A stretch of DNA of 57,715 bases from contig NZ_NKJE01000022.1 of assembly GCF_002256285.1 (NCBI RefSeq), positions 1 through 57,715 on the forward strand. The letters run 5' to 3'. A program made the position numbers and the translations under genes. Origin of the DNA: Flavobacterium sp. BFFFF1 (GTDB lineage: Bacteria > Bacteroidota > Bacteroidia > Flavobacteriales > Flavobacteriaceae). The notes below the pieces were generated by a model that was not told the DNA's origin, made no database searches, and worked only from the letters and a program-made list of their open reading frames with translations. Shown here piece after piece: positions 1-7,571 of this stretch. Each line of letters begins with the position of its first letter. Within the stretch, counting starts at the first letter, position 1.

Positions 1-112
1 TTTCTTCGTGCTTTAGTGAGTGAAGGTATTTAAATGTGCCATAAGTCACACCCAGAATTACCAGCGCACTCAGTATAAAAATAAATTTTTTGTTGGTTTT
101 TTTCTTCTCCAT
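1..112 (-). CDS. HlyD/EmrA-type membrane fusion protein, N-terminal part only
   Basis: Only the first 37 codons are inside the window; the gene runs off the left edge. The start is the ATG at 112. The visible part is a short basic stretch (MEKKKTNKKF) followed by one hydrophobic helix at about residues 9-24, the membrane anchor expected at the N-terminus of a periplasmic adaptor. It lies 7 bp after the tolC stop, and the order TetR-TolC-HlyD is the usual one for an RND or MFS drug-efflux operon. The adaptor would link an inner-membrane pump to the outer-membrane channel. The HlyD assignment rests mainly on context because the barrel and lipoyl domains are not visible. Confidence 0.6.
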   Translation of the reverse strand, partial: MEKKKTNKKFIFILSALVILGVTYGTFKYLHSLKHEE

Positions 113-119
113 GGTATTG

Positions 120-1457
120 TTAGTTAAGGTTGAAGGATTGTGTTAATTGGCCGGTAGCGTCAAGCAGTTCGTAATATTTAAGCACCATATTCGCTTTGGC
201 ATAAGCCTGGTTTATTTTGGCAGAAAGGTCTTCGACATCGGCTTCCAACAGGTCGTTGGTATCAGACAGACCATTGTCGTACTTGTCTTTTACAATCCTG
301 AAATTTTCATCAGCCTGGTTTACCGCTTCCGAATACACTTTGTCCTGTTTTACGGAAAGTTCGTAGTTTTCGCGCGCTTCGGTGATTTCCGATTTAATGC
401 GATCCGTGAGGATGGACTGCTCCAGTTTCACTTCTTCCGCACGGCTTTTGGCGGCTTTGACGTCTTTGTTGTTTTTAAAGATAGAACTTAAGTTATAAGA
501 TAACCCAATTCCAACGTTCATCGCATTTTCCACGCGTACGACGTTCTGAAGGTCAATAAATGCGTAGCCGCCAACGAGCGAAAGGGAAGGGTAGTAGTTG
601 CTTTTTGCTACCTTGATATTGGCTTCTGTAGCCTTTTGGGTATAGCTAAGTGCTTCGAGGTCCTTGCGGTTTGACAGTTCTTCAGCTTCTGGTTTCACGG
701 ATTTAGAGAACAGGTCCTGAGCAATGTTATCAGGCGTTACTTCAACCATGGTTTCAGGAGAAAGTTTTAGTAAGGTTACCAGGTTGTAATTGATTAACCT
801 GACATTCTTTTCGGCTTCGTCGAGCGACAGCTGGATTTTTGATTCCTGCAATTGGGCTTTTAAAAGGTCATTGCGGGCGATAATACCATTTTTTTCCATT
901 GCCGTAAAATCGGTAACACGCTGTTGGCTGCTTTTAAGGCTTTCTTTGAGCAATTCAACAGACTTTTGCGCTTTGTAAAGTGCCGCGTAGTAACTTACCA
1001 CTCGCATTGCCGTTTCTTCTTTAGTATACGCTGCATTGGCTTTTTCAGCCTGGTACAAATTTTCCGAAGCAGCGATGGAGTGCCTTAATTTAAAGCCCGA
1101 AAAGATGGGCATGTTAATATTGGCCTGCGCCAGGATTAACTGATTCACTTTTGGGGAAGAAGCAGGCTCGGCGTTGGGGTCTGTGGCGGCCTCGTTGCTG
1201 GATTTAAGCTTTATATCGGCATTGGTAAGCCGAAGGTATTGCCCTGAAAGTTTGAAATCAGGATAGCGATTGTTTTTAGTGACGTCAACCTGGTACGCTT
1301 TTGTCGATGCTTTTGCGTCCGCAAGTAGGGATTCATCCGTTTTTGACAATGCGATTTTCACCGCATCCTGAAGTGAAAGATTTGTTTTCTGTTGTGCCTG
1401 AAGCGAAATCGACCCTAAAACAAATGGCCCTGCAAGCAATAAATTCCTAATTCTCAT
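120..1457 (-). CDS. TolC family outer-membrane efflux protein
   Basis: 445 aa with a signal peptide ending near residue 22 (SLQAQ). The body has the long amphipathic, Ala/Lys/Glu-rich helices of the outer-membrane efflux (OEP) family in two repeats, the usual length for TolC proteins. It should form the trimeric channel that carries substrates across the periplasm and outer membrane, working with the adaptor encoded just downstream. Its start overlaps the end of the tetR gene by 11 bp, so the genes are one transcript, probably repressed by that TetR protein. The substrate cannot be told from the sequence. Confidence 0.92.
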   Translation of the reverse strand: MRIRNLLLAGPFVLGSISLQAQQKTNLSLQDAVKIALSKTDESLLADAKASTKAYQVDVTKNNRYPDFKLSGQYLRLTNADIKLKSSNEAATDPNAEPASSPKVNQLILAQANINMPIFSGFKLRHSIAASENLYQAEKANAAYTKEETAMRVVSYYAALYKAQKSVELLKESLKSSQQRVTDFTAMEKNGIIARNDLLKAQLQESKIQLSLDEAEKNVRLINYNLVTLLKLSPETMVEVTPDNIAQDLFSKSVKPEAEELSNRKDLEALSYTQKATEANIKVAKSNYYPSLSLVGGYAFIDLQNVVRVENAMNVGIGLSYNLSSIFKNNKDVKAAKSRAEEVKLEQSILTDRIKSEITEARENYELSVKQDKVYSEAVNQADENFRIVKDKYDNGLSDTNDLLEADVEDLSAKINQAYAKANMVLKYYELLDATGQLTQSFNLN

Positions 1458-2079
1458 GTGTCAGTAAGGCTTTGATGGTTTGTTTAATGTGTGCTGAAAG
1501 TTCGTTTTTTATATAATTATTGACCGCCTCATCTGTGCGGAGGTCAAGAATCTCCTCGTAAAGCGGCCTATTCATATGGAAATGAAAAAAAGTGCCCATA
1601 ACCGTAGGAGGAATCAGGTAAATATTGATGTCTTTTCGAAAAACACCTTCTTCCTGACCCTGGGTGATAATTTCGCGCAGTGAGTCGACATTCCTTCTTT
1701 TGACCTCAGTAAATGATTTAATATTGATCGCCCGCTTTTTGTTGGACAGTTCAAAATGCATGATTTGGTAAATGCAGCGGTTTTTCTGGATGCGGGTGAG
1801 GTAAAGGTCGATGAGTTTCTCCAGTTTATCCATCGGGGCAAGGTCCTCTCTAAGCAGGTTTTCGAGTTGGATCTTGAGGTCAGCGGTACGCGAAATAATC
1901 AATGCTTCGAGCATCCTTTCTTTCGATCCAAAGTAATACGATACCATCGCAATATTGATTTTGGCCTCTTTTGCAATGTTGCGGATCGATGTTCCGTCAA
2001 ACCCTTTCTCAGCAAAAAGCTGCTCAGCGACGTGAAGTATACGGATTTGTTTTTCGTTAAAATCTATAGTCATTTTCAA
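1447..2079 (-). CDS. TetR/AcrR family transcriptional regulator of the efflux operon
   Basis: 210 aa. Residues about 10-60 form a TetR N-terminal DNA-binding domain; the helix-turn-helix is GTSIRNIAKEAKINIAMVSY followed by the typical YFGSKERM segment. The rest is a helical ligand and dimerisation domain without a recognisable ligand signature. It is the first gene of the operon with tolC and hlyD. Two copies of a 13-bp sequence lie in its promoter (2104-2133), so autorepression relieved by a pump substrate is likely. The family and position are clear; the ligand is unknown. Confidence 0.9.
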   Translation of the reverse strand: MKMTIDFNEKQIRILHVAEQLFAEKGFDGTSIRNIAKEAKINIAMVSYYFGSKERMLEALIISRTADLKIQLENLLREDLAPMDKLEKLIDLYLTRIQKNRCIYQIMHFELSNKKRAINIKSFTEVKRRNVDSLREIITQGQEEGVFRKDINIYLIPPTVMGTFFHFHMNRPLYEEILDLRTDEAVNNYIKNELSAHIKQTIKALLTHEN

Positions 2080-2096
2080 ATGCTAAATTTCGGGTA

Positions 2097-2133
2097 CAAA
2101 TTTAAACAAACGTTTAAGTTAAACAAACGTTTA
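2097..2133 (-). promoter_or_regulatory. Promoter with two embedded TetR-type operator repeats
   Basis: Read on the minus strand, a -33 TTTG (2127-2124), a 19-nt spacer and a -7 TAAATTTG (2104-2097) form a canonical Bacteroidota promoter 18 bp before tetR. The sequence AAACAAACGTTTA occurs twice on the plus strand, at 2104-2116 and 2121-2133, 17 bp apart. Each copy contains the inverted arms TTAAAC-N4-GTTTAA. The distal copy covers the -33 element and the proximal copy fills the spacer, so a bound repressor would block RNA polymerase. Confidence 0.7.
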
Positions 2134-2298
2134 AAATATTTTTAACGGTTATTTAACAATGGAATTGCATGTGAAATAATGGGGTTACAAACGTAAATTG
2201 TGTGCTGTAATTCGTATAGATTAAATCTATTACAAATATTTAATAGTTTGTTATCCAAATAGATAAATTATTTTACCTAAACTGTATTTACGGTTGTG

Positions 2299-2865
2299 TT
2301 AAGAATCAACCCAGTTTTTCAAAAGCAATTTTCCGTGTGGTGTGAGGATGCTTTCAGGATGAAACTGAACGGCTTTTACATCGTAAGTTCGGTGGCGGAG
2401 TGACATGATTTCGCCATCAATATCCACCGACGTCACTTCAAGATCAACAGGAAGGTTTCTGTTTACGGTCCAGGAATGGTATCGTCCTACGGCTATTTCA
2501 GGTGGCATATCTTTGAATAACATTTCGTCTGCGACAATAACTTTGATTGTTGATGCGACGCCGTGATGTACTTTTTTGAGGTTTACCAAGGATCCGCCGA
2601 AAACCTCTGCGATGGCTTGCTGGCCGAGACAAATGCCAAGGATACTTTTAGTACTTGCATATCTGCGGATAACTTCAAGTAACTGGCCTGCCTCTGACGG
2701 AATGCCTGGTCCCGGTGAAAGCAGGACTTTGTCAAAACGTTCCACATCGTCAAGGTCGAATGCATTGTTGCGCCAAATGGTGACGGAAGCGCCAAGATCC
2801 TCAAGGTAGTGGCTGAGGTTGAATGTGAAGCTGTCGTAGTTGTCGATGATAAGTACTTGTTTCAT
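2299..2865 (-). CDS. Anthranilate/aminodeoxychorismate synthase glutamine amidotransferase subunit
   Basis: 188 aa when started at the ATG at 2865 (MKQVLIIDNYDSFTFNL), the conserved N-terminus of TrpG/PabA; a longer in-frame reading upstream is not family-like. It is a class I glutamine amidotransferase that releases ammonia from glutamine for a chorismate-using partner. The oxyanion PGPG loop is at 51-54, the nucleophile elbow GICLGQQ gives Cys79, and His169 and Glu171 (QFHPES) complete the triad. No TrpE or PabB partner lies nearby, so trpG and pabA cannot be separated; the protein may serve both tryptophan and folate synthesis. Confidence 0.88.
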   Translation of the reverse strand: MKQVLIIDNYDSFTFNLSHYLEDLGASVTIWRNNAFDLDDVERFDKVLLSPGPGIPSEAGQLLEVIRRYASTKSILGICLGQQAIAEVFGGSLVNLKKVHHGVASTIKVIVADEMLFKDMPPEIAVGRYHSWTVNRNLPVDLEVTSVDIDGEIMSLRHRTYDVKAVQFHPESILTPHGKLLLKNWVDS

Positions 2866-2904
2866 TTCGCAAAGGTAAAAACAATGTTTGAAGTGTGGGC
2901 CATG

Positions 2905-3006
2905 TTGCGTGAGGGATCGAAGCGAAGTGCCGTGCACTGCGTAGAGCCCGACGGCGGCTTGATGGATCGAACAAGCAGGACGCAACTGAAAAAGCAGCCG
3001 TCACGC
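2905..3006. repeat. Possible degenerate Flavobacteriaceae intergenic repeat
   Basis: GC-richer non-coding stretch between the trpG/pabA start and the yceI terminator. It contains GAGGGATCGAAGCG and AGAGCCCGAC, which resemble, from memory, ends of a palindromic repeat common between genes in Flavobacterium. On the minus strand its CGCTTCGATCCCTCACGC resembles the arm CGCTTCATCCCGCGC at 16279-16292. No long clean inverted repeat is visible, so this copy would be decayed. Confidence 0.35.
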
Positions 3007-3016
3007 CCAAAAAAAG

Positions 3017-3043
3017 AAAACCCCGACACGAATGCCGGGGTTT
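3017..3043 (-). terminator. Rho-independent terminator after yceI
   Basis: Inverted arms AAACCCCG (3018-3025) and CGGGGTTT (3036-3043) form an 8-bp GC-rich stem with a 10-nt loop. On the minus strand it is followed by an interrupted T tract (TTTTCTTTTTTT), 24 bp after the yceI stop. Confidence 0.85.
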
Positions 3044-3066
3044 CATTAGTTATTGCTTTGCTGGAA

Positions 3067-3633
3067 TTAGAATACCAACGAAACCGTCACGTCAAAATCG
3101 TCGTTGATTACTTTATCGCCAAGTCCGTCGAAGAAACTTCCTGAACCGTACTTGATATCGTATTTCGTCCTGTCGATCTTGAAAGAAGTTGTGGCTTTGT
3201 TTCCAGCGACTGCAAGATCAAACGTTACCGGTTTTGTGATGCCTTTAATGGTTAAGTCGGCAACAACGGTATAGGTGTTGTTTGCTTTAGCAGTAATCGT
3301 TTTGAAGGCCAATGATGCTGTAGCAAATTTTGCTGTTCCAAAAAAGTCATCCGCTTTCAGGTGACCTTCAAGTTTTTCTTTACCTTCACCTGCTTTAAGG
3401 TCTGTTACCGCGATAGATGTCATGTCAACATTAAAAGCGCCACCTGTTAGTTTGTTGCTTTTGAAAACCAATGAGCCATCTTTCAGGTTTACGGTTCCGG
3501 AGTGTTGCCCGGTTACTTTTTTACCCACCCATGTGATGGTACTTTTCTTAACATCTACCTTTTTTGTTTGTGCGTTTGCTGTTGCGCCTAAGGCGATAAA
3601 AAGGGCGATAGCGATTGTTTTTAAATTCTTCAT
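3067..3633 (-). CDS. YceI family periplasmic lipid-binding protein
   Basis: 188 aa with a signal peptide (cleavage near residue 21, ANAQT). The mature part fits the YceI lipocalin-like beta barrel: the early STITWVGKKVTGQHSGTV strand, the alternating GHLKADDFF segment and the TIKGITKPVTFDL strand. The family binds isoprenoids or polyprenyl lipids in the periplasm; the ligand here is unknown. It follows the marR gene after 33 bp on the same strand, with a strong terminator behind it, so marR-yceI looks like a two-gene unit under the twin operators at 4160-4208. A second YceI paralogue is at 18621. Confidence 0.9.
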   Translation of the reverse strand: MKNLKTIAIALFIALGATANAQTKKVDVKKSTITWVGKKVTGQHSGTVNLKDGSLVFKSNKLTGGAFNVDMTSIAVTDLKAGEGKEKLEGHLKADDFFGTAKFATASLAFKTITAKANNTYTVVADLTIKGITKPVTFDLAVAGNKATTSFKIDRTKYDIKYGSGSFFDGLGDKVINDDFDVTVSLVF

Positions 3634-3666
3634 TGTAATTAAAATTAGTTATTGTTTAAAAATTGA

Positions 3667-4146
3667 TTAAGATCCTGATTTTGTTTCCCGACTGAAAGTC
3701 CTGAATTTTTCCAACAGCGCGTTGAGTTGTTCCATTTCCTCCGGGCTCATGTTGATTGCGAAGTTCCTTTCATGATCCTGGACTTTTGGATCCAGTGCTT
3801 CCAGAAGCGCAAGCCCTTTTTCGGTGATGGCTACTTCCATCTTGCGCCTGTTGTTGGGACAGATTTCACGCGTTACGAGGTTTTTCAGCAGCAATTTGTC
3901 GACAAGGCGCGTTGTGTTGCTCGTTTTTGCCAGCATTCGCTCCTGTATCAGGAACATGTTTGCCGGTAATCCCTGCTGACCCCGAAGGATGCGCAACACA
4001 TTAAATTGTTCTGAAGAGATGTCGAAGGGTTTCAACACTTCGTTGAATTTCTCGGCAATGACATTGTTGGCATATAAAATATTCAATACCACCTTCTTTT
4101 CGATGGGGAGTACTGCGTTTGATTTTATAATCTCCTCTATTGTCAT
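3667..4146 (-). CDS. MarR family transcriptional regulator
   Basis: 159 aa when started at the ATG at 4146 (MTIEEIIKSN); the possible extension upstream runs through the operator and is unlikely. The winged helix spans about residues 45-110: the recognition region is ERMLAKTSNTTRLVDKLLLK and the wing is NNRRKMEVAIT. MarR proteins usually repress their own operon and release DNA on binding phenolic or oxidising ligands. Two 16-bp palindromes directly upstream, the proximal one overlapping the -7 box, support autorepression of marR-yceI. The effector is unknown. Confidence 0.9.
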   Translation of the reverse strand: MTIEEIIKSNAVLPIEKKVVLNILYANNVIAEKFNEVLKPFDISSEQFNVLRILRGQQGLPANMFLIQERMLAKTSNTTRLVDKLLLKNLVTREICPNNRRKMEVAITEKGLALLEALDPKVQDHERNFAINMSPEEMEQLNALLEKFRTFSRETKSGS

Positions 4147-4159
4147 TAGTAACTGTGAT

Positions 4160-4208
4160 ATTTGTAGGTACAAATGTATGGGATTATTTTTTATTTGTAT
4201 ATACAAAT
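4160..4208 (-). promoter_or_regulatory. Twin palindromic MarR operators over the marR-yceI promoter
   Basis: ATTTGTATATACAAAT at 4193-4208 is a perfect 16-bp palindrome. ATTTGTAGGTACAAAT at 4160-4175 matches it except for the two central bases. They are 33 bp apart, three helical turns, so two dimers would sit on the same DNA face. The minus-strand -7 element TACATTTG (4178-4171) overlaps the proximal site. Confidence 0.8.
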
Positions 4209-4281
4209 GTTTATTAAATTTTTGTTAAATCGATTAGGCATCAGTAAAGAATGGGTATTTTTATAATCCTAAAAAAACAAA

Positions 4282-4815
4282 ATGACGCGTCTCCTTCTAT
4301 TTTTTCTTATCATTACCGGGTTTGAATTTTCTTCGGGAGACGCACGGCAGTTGGAGGGAGCGCCGCAACCCCTCAGGATTTACCGTGCTGAGGGAATTAT
4401 AGTAAAAGCGTATGATTTCAAGTCGCTTCAGTATTTCCTGAGCAAAAAAACAGACACTACGTATGTGGTCAACTTTTGGGCAACCTGGTGTGCGCCATGT
4501 GTAGCGGAGCTCAGGCATTTTGAAAAGCTGCAGCTTGATAACAAAGCCAGGAAAGTGAAAGTACTGCTCGTAAGCCTCGATATGAAAAAACAGGTGGAAA
4601 CGAAACTCATTCCGTTCATAGCAAAAAAAGGTTTGGCGTCCGAGGTGGTTTTTCTCGATGATCCGAATGCGAATGAATGGATTGGGAAGGTAAGCAAGGA
4701 CTGGAGTGGTGCCATCCCTGCGACATTAATTTACAATAAGGACGAGCGAAAATTTTTTGAGCGGAGTTTCAGCTATGCATCACTGGAAAACGAATTGAAA
4801 CAATTTAAATATTAA
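4282..4815 (+). CDS. TlpA-like thioredoxin-fold protein, exported
   Basis: 177 aa with an N-terminal hydrophobic segment (residues 3-16) that is probably a signal peptide. The thioredoxin active site is WATWCAPC with Cys70 and Cys73, and the cis-proline region is near IPATLIYN (about residue 146). Such proteins are periplasmic or envelope thiol-disulfide reductases, often for cytochrome c maturation or repair of oxidised proteins. It ends 1 bp before the next thioredoxin-fold gene, so the two are co-transcribed and may act on the same envelope substrates. The substrate is not evident. Confidence 0.87.
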   Translation: MTRLLLFFLIITGFEFSSGDARQLEGAPQPLRIYRAEGIIVKAYDFKSLQYFLSKKTDTTYVVNFWATWCAPCVAELRHFEKLQLDNKARKVKVLLVSLDMKKQVETKLIPFIAKKGLASEVVFLDDPNANEWIGKVSKDWSGAIPATLIYNKDERKFFERSFSYASLENELKQFKY

Positions 4816-4816
4816 T

Positions 4817-5431
4817 ATGATGAGCAAATTCACTATGATCGCGTTGGCGATTATCCTCACAGGAGCCAGCGCTTTTACTGCAAGGACCACAATAGGCGGG
4901 TATCAGGTTGGGGACTATGCAACGGATTTCAGCCTAAAGAATGTTGACGGTAAAATGGTCTCGTTAAAGGATTTTAAGTCGGCGAAAGGATTTATAGTAA
5001 TATTTACCTGCAACCACTGCCCATATGCCCAAGCCTACGAAGACCGGATTGTGGCGTTGCATAACAAGTATGCTTCAAAAGGGTATCCGGTAGTTGCAAT
5101 CAATCCAAATAATCCTGAGAAACAGAAGGACGACAGTTTTGCGCTGATGCAGGTTCGGGCAAAGGAAAAAGGCTTTACTTTTCCCTATTTAATCGACGAA
5201 GGCCAGAAAATTTATCCCCAGTACGGTGCTACAAAAACACCTCACGTCTACCTGCTGCAAAAAACATCGAAAGGTTTGGCGGTAAAATATATCGGTGCTA
5301 TCGATGATAATTATGAAGATGAGACTGCCGTCAAAGCGAAGTATGTTGAGAATGCCGTGGACGCGCTTTTAAACAACGTTGAAATTAATGTGAAGGAAAC
5401 GAAAGCAATTGGTTGCTCGATCAAAGTATAA
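4817..5431 (+). CDS. Thioredoxin-like (AhpC/TSA-type) exported protein
   Basis: 204 aa with an N-terminal signal-like segment (residues 5-20, ending near GASAF). The peroxiredoxin/TlpA fold begins at VGDYATDFSLKNVDGK and has the motif FTCNHCPYA with Cys65 and Cys68, followed by a cis-proline TKTPHVYL. CNHCPY is typical of a small redoxin subfamily of unknown substrate that is common in Bacteroidota. A further Cys at 201, four residues from the end, could be resolving or lipid-independent. It is one base behind the TlpA-like gene and just ahead of a rhodanese gene, suggesting a sulfur/redox group. Confidence 0.85.
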   Translation: MMSKFTMIALAIILTGASAFTARTTIGGYQVGDYATDFSLKNVDGKMVSLKDFKSAKGFIVIFTCNHCPYAQAYEDRIVALHNKYASKGYPVVAINPNNPEKQKDDSFALMQVRAKEKGFTFPYLIDEGQKIYPQYGATKTPHVYLLQKTSKGLAVKYIGAIDDNYEDETAVKAKYVENAVDALLNNVEINVKETKAIGCSIKV

Positions 5432-5445
5432 ATCCATTTCTTTTG

Positions 5446-5453
5446 TAATTTTG
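5446..5453 (+). promoter_or_regulatory. -7 box TAATTTTG before the rhodanese gene
   Basis: TAATTTTG fits the Bacteroidota -7 consensus TAnnTTTG and lies 15 bp before the ATG at 5469. No TTG was found at the usual -33 distance, so this is a weaker call. Confidence 0.45.
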
Positions 5454-5468
5454 CAAAAAAACAATAAA

Positions 5469-5780
5469 ATGAACTTATCGCAACACGATTGGGCTACACA
5501 GCTTGAAGCGGACGAGAATGCTGTCATTCTTGACGTGCGCACCGCAGACGAATGCAATGACGGAATCATTCCAAATGCTGTAATGATTGACATTTACAAA
5601 GGGCAGGGTTTTATATACGAACTGGAGTCCCTCGACAAATCAAAAAACTATTATGTTTATTGTAAAGCCGGAGGCAGAAGCGGCCAGGCTTGTGATATTA
5701 TGGGGCAGTTGGGATTCGAAAATACCTACAACCTGCTGGGCGGATTTATGCAATGGGAAGGCAAAACTGAAATCCCGTAA
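5469..5780 (+). CDS. Single-domain rhodanese (sulfurtransferase)
   Basis: 103 aa starting at the ATG at 5469 (MNLSQHDWATQLE); the in-frame extension upstream has no family match. It is one complete rhodanese domain with the LDVRT motif at 21-25 and the active-site loop CKAGGRS at 65-71, where Cys65 would carry the persulfide. No signal peptide, so it is cytoplasmic, like GlpE/PspE-type proteins that move sulfane sulfur to cyanide, thiols or thioredoxin. It follows the redoxin pair by 37 bp and may be partly co-transcribed, but it also has its own -7 box. Confidence 0.93.
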   Translation: MNLSQHDWATQLEADENAVILDVRTADECNDGIIPNAVMIDIYKGQGFIYELESLDKSKNYYVYCKAGGRSGQACDIMGQLGFENTYNLLGGFMQWEGKTEIP

Positions 5781-5811
5781 TTTCTTTAATAACAAATATT
5801 TAAATTATTTT

Positions 5812-5840
5812 TTGATTGCGTCAAAAATTTGTTAAATTCG
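5812..5840 (+). promoter_or_regulatory. Promoter of the DUF2892 gene
   Basis: TTG at 5812-5814 and TAAATTCG at 5833-5840, one base off the TAnnTTTG consensus, are separated by 18 bp and precede the start at 5890 by about 50 bp. Confidence 0.55.
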
Positions 5841-5889
5841 CGTCTTGTAGACATTTTTCTACAAATTTGAAAAACAAACACACAACGCA

Positions 5890-6111
5890 ATGAAAAAAAA
5901 TGTGGGTAATTCTGATATTCTAGTCAGGTTTATATTAGGCGCAGTATTGATGATCCTATCTTTTACAGATGTAAGCCCAGATCAATTGTTAGACAATATC
6001 TTTTTGATTGCGGGGATTTACCTGGTCATTTCGGGATTGTTGAGGTTTTGCGTCATTTATTTTTTTCTGGGCCTGAGTACTGCAGGAAAGAGTAAACCAA
6101 AAATGTATTAA
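5890..6111 (+). CDS. Small DUF2892 (YgaP-like) inner-membrane protein
   Basis: 73 aa with two hydrophobic helices (about 10-26 and 35-62) after the MKKNVGNSDILVRFILG start that is typical of DUF2892. In YgaP this domain anchors a rhodanese to the membrane; here it is a separate gene next to a rhodanese, which suggests a split version of that pairing (inference). It has its own promoter and is closed by a strong terminator. No enzymatic residues are apparent, and function is unknown. Confidence 0.85.
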   Translation: MKKNVGNSDILVRFILGAVLMILSFTDVSPDQLLDNIFLIAGIYLVISGLLRFCVIYFFLGLSTAGKSKPKMY

Positions 6112-6112
6112 T

Positions 6113-6138
6113 ACCGCCGTCAAGGCGGTTTTTTTTTT
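6113..6138 (+). terminator. Rho-independent terminator after DUF2892
   Basis: Arms ACCGCC (6113-6118) and GGCGGT (6124-6129) around GTCAA, followed by ten T residues, directly after the stop codon. Confidence 0.9.
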
Positions 6139-6314
6139 GAATTGCTTTTTGGCAGCATTTACGATAAGGTAATTTTCGAAAAAAATCAAAGTATATTCTG
6201 ACGGTTAATGCGATAATATTGCAGTTTTTTTAACGACTGTTTATAGTCCATAGTATGGCTTAAATTGTAAATTTCCAACATTGCTATAACGTTGAAAATT
6301 ATACTTCCGGAACC

Positions 6315-7571
6315 ATGTCTGACCGTATTCGTGAAAAACTCCAAATCCTTGCCGATGCTGCCAAGTATGACGTGTCGTGCTCTTCAAGCGGCAGCAATCG
6401 CAAAAACACCGATAAAGGCTTGGGCGATGCCAGCAGTTCTGGGATTTGTCATACCTACACTGAAGATGGACGCTGCGTGTCGCTGCTGAAAATCCTACTC
6501 ACCAACCACTGCATTTTTGACTGCGCCTTTTGCGTGTCGAGAAAAAGCAACGACATTAAACGTGCTGCATTCACCGTTGCCGAAGTTGTCGAGCTTACCA
6601 TGAGTTTTTACCGCCGAAATTATATAGAGGGATTGTTCCTGAGCTCCGGAATTTTTAAAAATGCAGATTATACCATGGAGCGCCTGGTACGCATTGCAAA
6701 AAGGTTGCGGCTCGAACATCGGTTTAATGGTTATATCCATTTAAAAACCATTCCGGGTGCGAGCGAGGAACTGCTCACTGAAGCGGGCCTTTACGCCGAT
6801 CGCATGAGTATCAATCTTGAAATGCCTACAGAGTCAGGCCTTAAGTTATTGGCTCCGGACAAGTCACACGACGATGTGAAAAAACCGCTCGGCTTCATAC
6901 AGCAAAGTATCATCGCGTTAAAAGACGAGAAAAAACTGATCAACAGCACCCCTAAGTTTGTCCCCGCTGGTCAAAGTACACAAATGGTCATAGGCGCTAC
7001 GCCTGAAACCGATATGGAAATCATGTATAGCGCAAACGAATACTATAAAAATTACGACCTTAAAAGAGTATATTACTCCGGTTACATTCCCATTAGTTAC
7101 GATACACGCATGCCAATCATTGGCAGTCAGCCACCATTGCTTCGCGAAAACAGATTGTATCAAACCGATTGGTTGATGCGCTTTTACGGTTTTGAGGTAC
7201 AGGAGCTTCTGAATCCCGAAAACCCACACCTTGATATCGACATGGATCCGAAATTAAGCTGGGCCTTGCGAAACATGGAACATTTTCCTATTGATGTTAA
7301 TACCGCCGATTATGGGATGATTCTTCGTGTTCCCGGCATCGGTGTAGGATCGGCAAAGAAAATCGTAACAGCGCGTAAATTCGGACGCTTGCGGTCAGAC
7401 CAACTCAAACAAATGGGAATTGCCTTCAACAGGGCGAAATATTTTATCCGCTGTGCCGATAGTATCTTCCAGCTCAATACGCCCGATTCGTTTAAGGTAA
7501 AGCAAATGATCCTTTCCGAGAGTTCGAGCAAATACCTAAAGGTACCCCAAAACCAGCTGACATTATTCTAA
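6315..7571 (+). CDS. Putative DNA modification/repair radical SAM protein (TIGR03916 type)
   Basis: 418 aa, the normal length of the family. The radical SAM [4Fe-4S] motif CIFDCAFC gives Cys66, Cys70 and Cys73 (CxxxCxxC). Further Cys residues precede it (22, 45, 54). A helix-hairpin-helix element with LRVPGIGVGSAKKI is near 337-352, as in DNA-binding repair proteins. The family is always paired with a TIGR03915/DUF4130 protein, whose gene here overlaps the stop by one base, so they act together. A role in DNA base repair or modification is assumed from the HhH and the naming of the family; the reaction is not established. Confidence 0.92.
   Translation: MSDRIREKLQILADAAKYDVSCSSSGSNRKNTDKGLGDASSSGICHTYTEDGRCVSLLKILLTNHCIFDCAFCVSRKSNDIKRAAFTVAEVVELTMSFYRRNYIEGLFLSSGIFKNADYTMERLVRIAKRLRLEHRFNGYIHLKTIPGASEELLTEAGLYADRMSINLEMPTESGLKLLAPDKSHDDVKKPLGFIQQSIIALKDEKKLINSTPKFVPAGQSTQMVIGATPETDMEIMYSANEYYKNYDLKRVYYSGYIPISYDTRMPIIGSQPPLLRENRLYQTDWLMRFYGFEVQELLNPENPHLDIDMDPKLSWALRNMEHFPIDVNTADYGMILRVPGIGVGSAKKIVTARKFGRLRSDQLKQMGIAFNRAKYFIRCADSIFQLNTPDSFKVKQMILSESSSKYLKVPQNQLTLF

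Noticed and set aside
2866..2985. N-terminal extension of the TrpG/PabA frame
   Set aside because: TrpG/PabA begins at the conserved MKQVLIIDNYDSF; the extension lies in the repeat-like GC-rich DNA.
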